This document shows, piece after piece, positions 10,670 to 16,709 of a stretch of 20,059 nucleotides of DNA. A program made the translations under genes and the position numbers. The stretch is from a virus. The notes below the pieces were generated by a model that saw only the letters and a program-made list of their open reading frames with translations, was not told the origin of the DNA and searched no databases. How positions within the stretch are numbered: the stretch's first letter is position 1; each line of letters starts with the position of its first letter. Where the stretch lies: positions 1 to 20,059 of IMG/VR virus record IMGVR_UViG_3300027704_000221; one strand, given 5' to 3'.

Positions 10670-12127
10670 TTAGTATGTTGTTGGGTTTGGATCTTCCTCG
10701 CCCGTTGGGATTAATTGATCTATCACTTCTACGTCTTCTGCGTCTTTAAATGATACACCATTTGCTGGATACGCTTCTCTAACCGTATCACGAACAACTT
10801 GCATGTGACATGTGTGTTTAGATTGTCCATCGCCACGAGTAAATTTATGTCTCAGTTTAGTGATTAAATACCTACCACTATAATATGGATCGCCTGCACC
10901 ACCATCAGCTACTCTTGATTTCTTAGCAGGAATATTGATACCTATCATATCACCAGCAGAAAAAGAAGTCTGTCCATGAACCGTGATGTTCATAGTTATT
11001 GCAGCATCCATTGCCGCAAATCTACCTTTTCTACGTTGTAACCAACTGTCTGTGCCAGTATAATCATACTGTCCAGTGTGTCGTACTGATAACAACCCGC
11101 CGGGCTGGTTTCTGTCCACAGCCTGCATGTATACAGTAGATTGATCATAGTCTACAAGGAAATTACCAAAGTCATCCTTACACTCAGACGCTAGAGGTTT
11201 GGAGTCTGAAGCATAGTCTTTGTGACTATCGACATGTTTGTCCTGTTTTTCACCCTCTTCAAAACTTTCAAAATAGTTGTAGTTAAAGTTCTCTACAGTT
11301 TTGTTAACCAAGTCAATCATTATAAGGTTAGACGCATACATACCCTTTCGCATATTCATCATAACATTAGTAGAACCTACTACAGTATGATCGATCATAT
11401 TCATCATATGTCTAAGTACGTTAGTATCACCCAAATTTCCTGTCTCACTTACAAAAACAGCTCTAACATTCTTTCTATCCATCATACTATCAACAGTTCT
11501 AAAGTAGAACCCCTTGCATGTTTCGTAGAATAGGAAAGTGGGTGCAAAATTGTACTCAGAAGATAGACATCTTTTTGCAATCGAATTGATAAAATCAAAT
11601 GGACGCATATTAGGAGATACAAACTTGTAGTTGTTTGCTGTCTCTTCGTAATAGAATTCCTTCTTGGAGTTCAATAAGTCTTCATCTCTAATGATCTTTT
11701 GAATTATATCTTTAGCGGGTTCTCCATCAAACGCCTGACTTACCCGAATTCTATTACTACGAACTGCTTCAGCAGTTGTGAAGGAAAGAACAAATGCAGA
11801 AGTTTGTGGGTTTACCTCTACCTTAGAGTCAATCTTATAGATGTATAGTGGATGTTCTGTGAAATCAAGTGATTTGCTTCTATCAGCTACGCCAACTTGA
11901 GGTGTTGACAACTTTAAAATTAACTTTTCCTGTCCAATGATTGGAAGGGAAGTCACTAGGTTGTTTGTGTCTACAATAGCAATATCACCAGTAAGTGCTG
12001 TTTTGAAAATATCTTCAAAAATATTTATTGATGATACCAATTGGGTGATGTCAATAATCTCGCCACTTGTTGAAGCAATCTTACACTCATCTATTATATA
12101 TTCGCCTGCATATTGAAGTTTGGACAT
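10670..12127 (-). CDS. Baseplate hub / tail structural protein
   Basis: A 485-residue protein without membrane spans. The N-terminus (EYIIDECKIAS..GEIIDITQLVSSINIFEDIF, TALTGDIAIVDTNN and LPIIGQEKLILKLSTP, residues 8-75) is the beta-rich opening of hub proteins found in marine T4-like phages. A later FSAGDMIGINIPAKK...YYSGRYLITKLRHKF segment near 390-435 looks like the second barrel of gp27/gpD-type hubs. I infer a trimeric hub at the centre of the baseplate, as gp27 in T4. No lysozyme domain as in T4 gp5 is visible. It starts two bases after the gp53 stop, so it is made with the other baseplate parts. Confidence 0.65.
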   Translation of the reverse strand: MSKLQYAGEYIIDECKIASTSGEIIDITQLVSSINIFEDIFKTALTGDIAIVDTNNLVTSLPIIGQEKLILKLSTPQVGVADRSKSLDFTEHPLYIYKIDSKVEVNPQTSAFVLSFTTAEAVRSNRIRVSQAFDGEPAKDIIQKIIRDEDLLNSKKEFYYEETANNYKFVSPNMRPFDFINSIAKRCLSSEYNFAPTFLFYETCKGFYFRTVDSMMDRKNVRAVFVSETGNLGDTNVLRHMMNMIDHTVVGSTNVMMNMRKGMYASNLIMIDLVNKTVENFNYNYFESFEEGEKQDKHVDSHKDYASDSKPLASECKDDFGNFLVDYDQSTVYMQAVDRNQPGGLLSVRHTGQYDYTGTDSWLQRRKGRFAAMDAAITMNITVHGQTSFSAGDMIGINIPAKKSRVADGGAGDPYYSGRYLITKLRHKFTRGDGQSKHTCHMQVVRDTVREAYPANGVSFKDAEDVEVIDQLIPTGEEDPNPTTY

Positions 12128-12129
12128 TA

Positions 12130-12654
12130 TTACGCCTTAATGGATTTTCTAAATTCTTCTCGTATCGTGTCTACATATTCGGGACGAATGAGTTTAATTC
12201 TTCTCTTCTTTTCTACCTCTGCCTCTTCATACTCGGCATTAGTAATTGCAGTTGCATCAGCAGGGATAGTCTGAGCAACGTCATTTGGCAATTCTATTGT
12301 CACTGTAGTATCACCCGATTCTTGGTATATTTCGTAATGATGAATAGCGTCTACATTATCATATTTAGACTTCGTGTACCTTTCGAGCCTAGTCACTGAC
12401 ATAGGCCAATCTGTGTACACATCGTTGATGTTGTTAACCATTAGAATAATCCAATGTAGGTTAGCATCTCCATAATACTTGTGTGCAATATCTTCTGGTT
12501 TCTCAGTATCTTTAATATCATAATAGTCAAATGAGGATTTATAGATAATGGAACTTTCTGATATTCTTGCTCTACGAGTGATATCAACCATTTTGGTTGT
12601 TATTCCATCACCCTTTACATCATATTCAACTTTTGGAAAATGCAAGAAATACAT
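12130..12654 (-). CDS. 53: Baseplate wedge subunit, gp53-like
   Basis: A 174-residue homologue of T4 gp53, which joins neighbouring wedges around the baseplate hub. The family core is visible: YYDIKDTEKPEDIAHKYYGD at 44-63, then LHWIILMVNNINDVYTDWPM at 66-85, a LysM-like fold in which the 'W.il..N.i.d.y.dwPm' helix is diagnostic. T4 gp53 is of similar length (about 195). The ATG overlaps the stop of the gp48-like gene by one base. The C-terminal RIKLIRPEYVDTIREEFRK is also typical for the family. Confidence 0.85.
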   Translation of the reverse strand: MYFLHFPKVEYDVKGDGITTKMVDITRRARISESSIIYKSSFDYYDIKDTEKPEDIAHKYYGDANLHWIILMVNNINDVYTDWPMSVTRLERYTKSKYDNVDAIHHYEIYQESGDTTVTIELPNDVAQTIPADATAITNAEYEEAEVEKKRRIKLIRPEYVDTIREEFRKSIKA

Positions 12655-13559
12655 TAATATCCCTCCTCTATTCGTCTTTTAGTGATAATCTCTAGTTCTT
12701 TAAACTGTAAAGTCAATTCTGTTTCTGTTGGTCGGTTGTCGTTAAAGAACTGTGGACGTTCACCGCCATACTTTACATCAACACTCTCTAGCACACACTC
12801 AGAAATCTTATGCAATTCTGCTTGATGGGAATATGTAATATTATATGTAGATGGAGCAACTAATGTGCGGCCGAAATCAGCGCCATTTGGAATGTGAGGT
12901 GCCATGTGAAATCTAAATGACTTAACAATTTGTTGAATAACATCAGCTTCTGCGGCATTATGTGGAAGTAGTCTAAATGTAAATGAGAATGATCTTCTGT
13001 CTACACCCTCAAACATCAACTCTGTGTTATTGTTTTTAGTTCTACCTGTTTTAATATTTGCTAATGAATCAGCACCAGTTACACCAAGGCCTTCAGCCAT
13101 AGAACCTACCCCTCTGGCAGCTGCTTCGGTAAAACTTTGGCCCATATTGTCTTTCGCAGCTGCCACCACAGAATCCACAACGCCACTACCATCAGCAACA
13201 CTCTTTATTGCACTTGAAACACCAGCAACCATGGCACCCATTTCTGGTTCACCAAAGTTTGACTTTTGTGATACACTAATTTGAGCAGGAAGATACAATT
13301 TTACTGAACCGGCCGCCCTCCTTGTAGGAGCTCTAACCACTGTTAAATTTTGTTTACTGTTTGTTGGTTCTTCTCCAAAAGCACCGCCCGCTAGATATGC
13401 GTTTTCGCCTGTTTGTACTCTTGCATTAAACCTAACATAGTGTTTACCATTCGCACCTCGACTAACCCCATACTCTAAGTCAGAATCGTTTCCGGCAATA
13501 CTTCCCTGCCCTTCAAATAGAGGCCTCAATGCTCCAATTACTTTTCCGCCTTTTGGCAT
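12654..13559 (-). CDS. 48: Baseplate tail tube cap, gp48-like
   Basis: A 301-residue protein resembling T4 gp48, which sits on the hub and carries the first ring of the tail tube. Marks of the family are the VKLYLPAQISVSQKSNFGEP strand region at 86-105, FEGVDRRSFSFTFRLLP at 183-199, and the helix with IVKSFRFHMAPH at 211-222 followed by a TYNITY strand. The middle (110-170) is an Ala/Gly/Ser-rich stretch. The length agrees with T4 gp48 (about 360) minus some loops. AGGAG lies nine bases before the ATG, and a TATAAATA late box 32 bases upstream. First gene of the minus-strand baseplate operon. Confidence 0.8.
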   Translation of the reverse strand: MPKGGKVIGALRPLFEGQGSIAGNDSDLEYGVSRGANGKHYVRFNARVQTGENAYLAGGAFGEEPTNSKQNLTVVRAPTRRAAGSVKLYLPAQISVSQKSNFGEPEMGAMVAGVSSAIKSVADGSGVVDSVVAAAKDNMGQSFTEAAARGVGSMAEGLGVTGADSLANIKTGRTKNNNTELMFEGVDRRSFSFTFRLLPHNAAEADVIQQIVKSFRFHMAPHIPNGADFGRTLVAPSTYNITYSHQAELHKISECVLESVDVKYGGERPQFFNDNRPTETELTLQFKELEIITKRRIEEGY

Positions 13560-13590
13560 GTCTAAATACTCCTGTAATAGTTCATAAAAG

Positions 13591-13598
13591 TATTTATA
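13591..13598 (-). promoter_or_regulatory. T4-late-type promoter for the gp48-gp53-hub operon
   Basis: TATAAATA on the minus strand in the 48-base divergent gap. Transcription would start near 13585, giving a leader of about 25 bases with an AGGAG site. A one-mismatch box in the opposite direction (TCTAAATA, 13561-13568) could serve the gp4 gene, in which case the two transcripts would overlap at their 5' ends. Confidence 0.65.
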
Positions 13599-13607
13599 AG
13601 GTTTGTC

Positions 13608-14039
13608 ATGGCGTATAGTGGAAAATTCATACCTACCAATATAACAAAATATAGGGGGGATGTCAAGAAGATTGTGTATCGTTCTTTGTGGGAGCGTAGA
13701 TTTATGGTGTATTGTGACAACACTAGTGCAATACTAGAGTGGGGCAGTGAAGAAGTTATCATACCATATATATCTCCCCTAGATGGCCGAATGCACCGAT
13801 ATTTCCCAGATTTCTATATAAAAGTCAAACAAAAAGATAAAACCATCAAAAAGATGATTATCGAAGTCAAACCAAAGATACAATGTGGCCCACCTAAACC
13901 TCCCAAACGTAAAACCAAACGGTTCATCAATGAGGTTCGTACATGGGGTGTTAATGAAGCAAAATGGAATGCAGCAATCGAATGGTGCAATGATAGAGGT
14001 ATGGAATTTAAGATACTTACTGAAGACCATGTAGGTTAA
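13608..14039 (+). CDS. 4: Head completion protein, gp4-like (PD-(D/E)XK fold)
   Basis: A 143-residue homologue of T4 gp4 (gp50/gp4, about 150 residues), needed to finish filled heads before tails attach. YRSLWERRFMVYCD at 24-37, RYFPDFYI at 64-71 and IIEVKPK at 84-90 form the E, PD and ExK pattern of the PD-(D/E)XK nuclease fold, all key residues present, so an endonuclease trimming role is plausible. The C-terminal NEAKWNAAIEWCNDRGMEFKILTED is typical for the family. AAGG lies six bases before the ATG. It heads the plus-strand tail genes and diverges from the gp48 gene. Confidence 0.85.
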   Translation: MAYSGKFIPTNITKYRGDVKKIVYRSLWERRFMVYCDNTSAILEWGSEEVIIPYISPLDGRMHRYFPDFYIKVKQKDKTIKKMIIEVKPKIQCGPPKPPKRKTKRFINEVRTWGVNEAKWNAAIEWCNDRGMEFKILTEDHVG

Positions 14040-14043
14040 TCTG

Positions 14044-14051
14044 TATAAATA
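14044..14051 (+). promoter_or_regulatory. T4-late-type box TATAAATA
   Basis: TATAAATA between the gp4-like stop and the next ATG. It is a perfect late-promoter element, but the ATG begins only five bases after it, so transcripts from it would start at about the start codon of the next gene. It could feed the downstream genes while the next gene is read from the longer gp4 transcript. Confidence 0.5.
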
Positions 14052-14056
14052 GAAGT

Positions 14057-14608
14057 ATGACATATTTTGACGAAATCTTAGAACGAAGTGGTGGTAATGA
14101 ACGATCAGTAAGATGGTTCAGAGATCAGATTCGTGAGTTGGGCACTCCACCCCCAAAACGACTAATCAGTGAGGGTAAAGTGAGAGCTGCACCCCTGTTT
14201 GGTAAAATGAACTTCTTTGGATATGATCCAAAACATAAGGCGACTTTACCATACTATGACAGGTTCCCCCTTATCATGCCCATTGAGGTTGCAGAAGGTG
14301 GATTTATTGGATTAAACTTCCACTACCTATCCATCCCTATGAGAGTCAAACTACTCAATGTGATATCAGAATATGCATCTGATGACAATATGAACGATAA
14401 GACAAAAATACGTTTGACATGGAATAGAGTTAAAAGAAATCCATTAGTCAAACCAACAGTAAAGAGATACCTATTCGAACATGTAAGATCGCCGTTCAGA
14501 GTGATTGATGCAGATGAAATGATGACAGCAGTGTTACTGCCTGTACAGAAGTTTGTCGGTGCGAGTGAAGGTAAAGTTTATTCAGATTCTAGAAGGATAG
14601 CAAGATGA
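14057..14608 (+). CDS. Conserved T4-like phage protein (LPYYDRFPL family), virion-associated by position
   Basis: A 183-residue protein with a very well-kept block at 51-91: NFFGYDPKHKATLPYYDRFPL then GGFIGLNFHYL, followed by IPMRVKLL. I know this block from many T4-like phages of marine and other hosts. By position next to gp4 it may be the counterpart of T4 gene 2 (DNA end protector, next to gene 4 in T4), or another virion assembly protein; I cannot choose between these by eye. Its stop overlaps the next ATG (ATGA). Only a weak AGAAG precedes the start. Confidence 0.65.
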   Translation: MTYFDEILERSGGNERSVRWFRDQIRELGTPPPKRLISEGKVRAAPLFGKMNFFGYDPKHKATLPYYDRFPLIMPIEVAEGGFIGLNFHYLSIPMRVKLLNVISEYASDDNMNDKTKIRLTWNRVKRNPLVKPTVKRYLFEHVRSPFRVIDADEMMTAVLLPVQKFVGASEGKVYSDSRRIAR

Positions 14609-15435
14609 CTGGCACAATTGAAGCATTTTCAAATACGTTTAGTAAAGGTGTTGCACGGCCCAATCTATTTACGGTAGATTTCACTAAAGCCCCAGTATCA
14701 TATAGGGGTGGTGCTGGTGGCGGCCCGCCAGGCAGTGTGCAAATGACTTCTGGCGGTAACGATGAGTTTAGTTTGCGTGTTCAGAGTGTTACAATGCCTG
14801 GCAAGAACATTACAACCACACCAAATGATAATGCATATGGGCCTTCCTATGAGATGGCGAATGGAATTAGTTTTGCAGAAGAAATTGAAGTAACATTTAT
14901 TCTTGATCAAGATCATAGAATACGAGAATTCTTTAATGATTGGCAGGACGCTGTTGTCAACCCAAGCAATTATGACTTGAATTACTATGATGACTATGTT
15001 GGGACAATGGGAATTTACCAGTTAGACCAGAACAACGAAGCAGCTTCTGCCATAGAAGTGCAAGACGTTTTTCCAAAATCAGTTGGGCCTATTTCATACA
15101 GTATGGAGTCTGGGAGTTCCTTTCAAACAGTATCAGTAAATATGGCTTTTAGAAGATGGGTTCCAATAGTTTGTAACTTCAAGGGTGAAACTGTTGCGTA
15201 TTGGTTAGATTCAGAAAAACCAAGAGTTTCAAATCCATGGCCATCACTTTTAAGTCCCTTATATAAGATTCAACAAACTTTTGGTATCGGTATACCGCCA
15301 GGAATTGAACAAGGATTAAATCAAGTGCAAGCATTTTCCAACTATGCTTCAGACCCAACAACCTTCCTAAAGAGAACTGTTGCAAGCAAAGTGAGTGGGA
15401 AACTAGGCGGATTCCTGTCTGGATTTGGGACATAA
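14605..15435 (+). CDS. Tail tube family protein, probably baseplate tube initiator (gp54-like)
   Basis: A 276-residue protein of the T4 gp19/gp54 tube family. The core runs from FSLRVQSVTMPGKNITTTPND (about 50-70) through EEIEVTFILDQDHRIREFFNDWQD (about 91-114), a YYDDYVGTMGIYQLD strand, to VFPKSVGPISYS and a closing VNMAFRRWVP strand. In T4, gp19 builds the tube and gp54 starts it on the cap. Because this gene is next to other baseplate genes and carries an extra C-terminal part (about 80 residues beyond the core, Gly-rich end), gp54 is the better guess; a true tube protein cannot be excluded. AAGGA precedes the ATG. Confidence 0.75.
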   Translation: MTGTIEAFSNTFSKGVARPNLFTVDFTKAPVSYRGGAGGGPPGSVQMTSGGNDEFSLRVQSVTMPGKNITTTPNDNAYGPSYEMANGISFAEEIEVTFILDQDHRIREFFNDWQDAVVNPSNYDLNYYDDYVGTMGIYQLDQNNEAASAIEVQDVFPKSVGPISYSMESGSSFQTVSVNMAFRRWVPIVCNFKGETVAYWLDSEKPRVSNPWPSLLSPLYKIQQTFGIGIPPGIEQGLNQVQAFSNYASDPTTFLKRTVASKVSGKLGGFLSGFGT

Positions 15436-15438
15436 ATA
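15431..15438 (+). promoter_or_regulatory. Late-promoter-like box CATAAATA
   Basis: One mismatch from TATAAATA, overlapping the stop of the tube-initiator gene and 33 bases before the chaperone ATG, a typical late-promoter distance. An AGGAG site lies between. Weak evidence on its own. Confidence 0.35.
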
Positions 15439-15470
15439 GTATTAACAACATAATGTAATAGGAGATAATA

Positions 15471-16172
15471 ATGGCATTACCAAAACTGGCTACGGCTAAG
15501 TATGAATTGACACTTCCCTCAACAGGGAATAAAGTTGAATATCGACCCTTCTTGGTTAAAGAAGAGAAGATACTTTTAACTGCACAAGCAACAGGTGAAG
15601 AATCTGACATGCTACGGGCAGTAGAACAAATTATTGAGAACTGTACGTTCGGCACATTAAAAACTGGCGGACTACCCTTCTTTGATATTGAGTACGTTTT
15701 TATCAAACTGCGCTCTAAGTCTATCGGTGAGGTTGCAACAGTTAAAATATTGTGCCCTGATGATAAAGAGACTAGAGTGGAAGTTGATATTAATTTAGAT
15801 GAAGTTGAGTGTGTACGAGATGTGTCACACAATGCAGAAATCAAACTGACTGATGATGTGGGACTAACGATGGAGTATCCTCGTATAGATAGTCTTGCAA
15901 AGATTTCAAAAGTTTCGGATAGTGAAGCAGGATTTGCAATTGTAAAAGATTGTATATCGCAGATACATGATGCAGAAAATGTTTATGCAAAGAGTGACAT
16001 GGATGGAAAAGAACTTGATGAATTTATTGACTCCCTGTCACACAGTCAATTCGAAAAGATTCAAGAATTCTTTGACACTATGCCTAAAGTGAAACATGCG
16101 GTTAAAGTAAAGAATCCAAATACTGGAGTAGAGAGTGAAGTGATTGTGGAGGGTATGCAGAATTTTTTCTAA
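15471..16172 (+). CDS. 26: Tail assembly chaperone, short form (gp26/gp51-like)
   Basis: A 233-residue protein related to the T4 baseplate hub assembly family (gp26/gp51). It opens with LPKLATAKYELTLPSTGNKVEYRPFLVKEEKILL, where the 'yel.LPstgk.v.yRPFlvkEEKiLL' pattern is the family mark, and ends in a KVKNPNTGVESEVIVEGMQNFF tail. Such proteins are thought to hold the tape measure and hub during assembly, like lambda gpG. Here the last two codons before the stop are TTT TTC, preceded by T, forming a slippery run with a downstream RNA structure. A small share of ribosomes should shift to make the longer form. AGGAG lies six bases before the ATG. Confidence 0.8.
   Translation: MALPKLATAKYELTLPSTGNKVEYRPFLVKEEKILLTAQATGEESDMLRAVEQIIENCTFGTLKTGGLPFFDIEYVFIKLRSKSIGEVATVKILCPDDKETRVEVDINLDEVECVRDVSHNAEIKLTDDVGLTMEYPRIDSLAKISKVSDSEAGFAIVKDCISQIHDAENVYAKSDMDGKELDEFIDSLSHSQFEKIQEFFDTMPKVKHAVKVKNPNTGVESEVIVEGMQNFF
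16163..16169 (+). promoter_or_regulatory. Slippery heptamer T_TTT_TTC for -1 frameshifting
   Basis: In the frame of the short chaperone the bases read T TTT TTC and the next codon is the stop TAA. This fits the X_XXY_YYZ rule for -1 slippage: both tRNA-Phe can re-pair on TTT one base back. The stop codon in the A site right after the heptamer may add pausing. Confidence 0.85.
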
Positions 16173-16363
16173 TAGCCCTCTCCCACAACACACTTGAGAA
16201 CTATTTTAGACTAAACTTTACACTTATGCATCAACATAAGTATTCTTTAACTGAAATCGAAGGTATGTTACCGTGGGAGAGGGAGATTTACGTTGCCATG
16301 CTCTCACAGTACTTAGAAGATGAAGCAATGCGAGCACGACAAAATGCCGCTGATAGAAGATAA
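16169..16363 (+). CDS. -1 frame extension making the long tail chaperone (G-T type fusion)
   Basis: In the -1 frame the reading continues from CTA at 16169 for 64 codons to TAA at 16361-16363: LIALSHNTLENYFRLNF, then HKYSLTEIEGMLPWEREIYVAML and SQYLEDEAMRARQNAADRR. The 'i..mLPWEReiYv.mL..yleee' motif is that of the short second part of phage tail chaperones and of the gp51 side in T4-like phages. No start codon with a ribosome site exists in this frame: the only ATG (16226-16228) lacks one and would remove 19 residues. So it is most simply reached by frameshift, giving a 297-residue fusion spanning 15471-16363. Confidence 0.8.
   Translation, partial: LIALSHNTLENYFRLNFTLMHQHKYSLTEIEGMLPWEREIYVAMLSQYLEDEAMRARQNAADRR
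16176..16283 (+). promoter_or_regulatory. Long-range RNA stem stimulating the frameshift
   Basis: CCCTCTCCCAC (16176-16186) is perfectly complementary to GTGGGAGAGGG (16273-16283), an 11-bp GC-rich stem starting exactly six bases after the slippery heptamer. Its 86-nt loop contains a second hairpin of 7 bp (16222-16228 with 16235-16241, loop CATCAA). Spacing and strength are those of frameshift stimulators. Since the loop is large, a pseudoknot or branched fold may form. Confidence 0.75.
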
Positions 16364-16376
16364 ATAGGAGAATACT

Positions 16377-16700
16377 ATGTCTGAAGAAGTAAAGAATGTA
16401 ACGCACCCAGCAGATACTAATGGGGACGGTAAAGTTTCTAAAGAAGAACATGATATGTTCTTGGAGTTCAAACGTAAAGAACTTGAAGACAACGATGCTA
16501 TGCGAGATGCCCAGCGTCAGATGACTTGGTTTGCATTGTTTGGATTGTTGCTATATCCATTCGCAGTAGTACTTGCATCATTAGTAGGATTAGATGAAGC
16601 ACAAAAAACACTAGGTAGTATGGCACCAACATATTTTGTTGCTGTTGCTGGTATAGTTGCTGCGTTCTTTGGAACACAAGCATACTCTAAAAAGAAATAG
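16377..16700 (+). CDS. EF-hand membrane protein between chaperone and tape measure
   Basis: A 107-residue protein. Residues 13-24 (DTNGDGKVSKEE) are a textbook 12-residue EF-hand calcium loop with Asp13, Asn15, Asp17, Ser21 and Glu24 in the ligand positions. After a charged helix (KRKELEDNDAMRDAQRQ) come two membrane spans, about 51-71 (WFALFGLLLYPFAVVLASLVG) and 83-101 (APTYFVAVAGIVAAFFGTQ), and a basic end. I recall similar proteins in marine T4-like phages, always unnamed. Position next to the tape measure suggests a tail or DNA-entry function, although a holin-like role fits the two spans too. AGGAG precedes the ATG. Confidence 0.75.
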   Translation: MSEEVKNVTHPADTNGDGKVSKEEHDMFLEFKRKELEDNDAMRDAQRQMTWFALFGLLLYPFAVVLASLVGLDEAQKTLGSMAPTYFVAVAGIVAAFFGTQAYSKKK

Positions 16701-16709
16701 GTAAAGTAA

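Noticed and set aside
15179-15844. Minus-strand open frame of 221 codons opposite the tube-initiator and chaperone genes
   Set aside because: It crosses two well-recognised plus-strand genes and their ribosome site, and shows no family pattern. It is an antisense shadow.
16226-16363. Independent 45-residue gene starting at the ATG in the -1 frame
   Set aside because: There is no ribosome site, the ATG lies inside a hairpin, and the coding-like sequence extends upstream to the slippery site. The frameshift explains it better.
16359-16366. GATAAATA as a late promoter before the EF-hand gene
   Set aside because: The ATG follows within eleven bases and the run overlaps the stop codon and the AGGAG site, so it is more likely a by-product of TAA plus the ribosome site.
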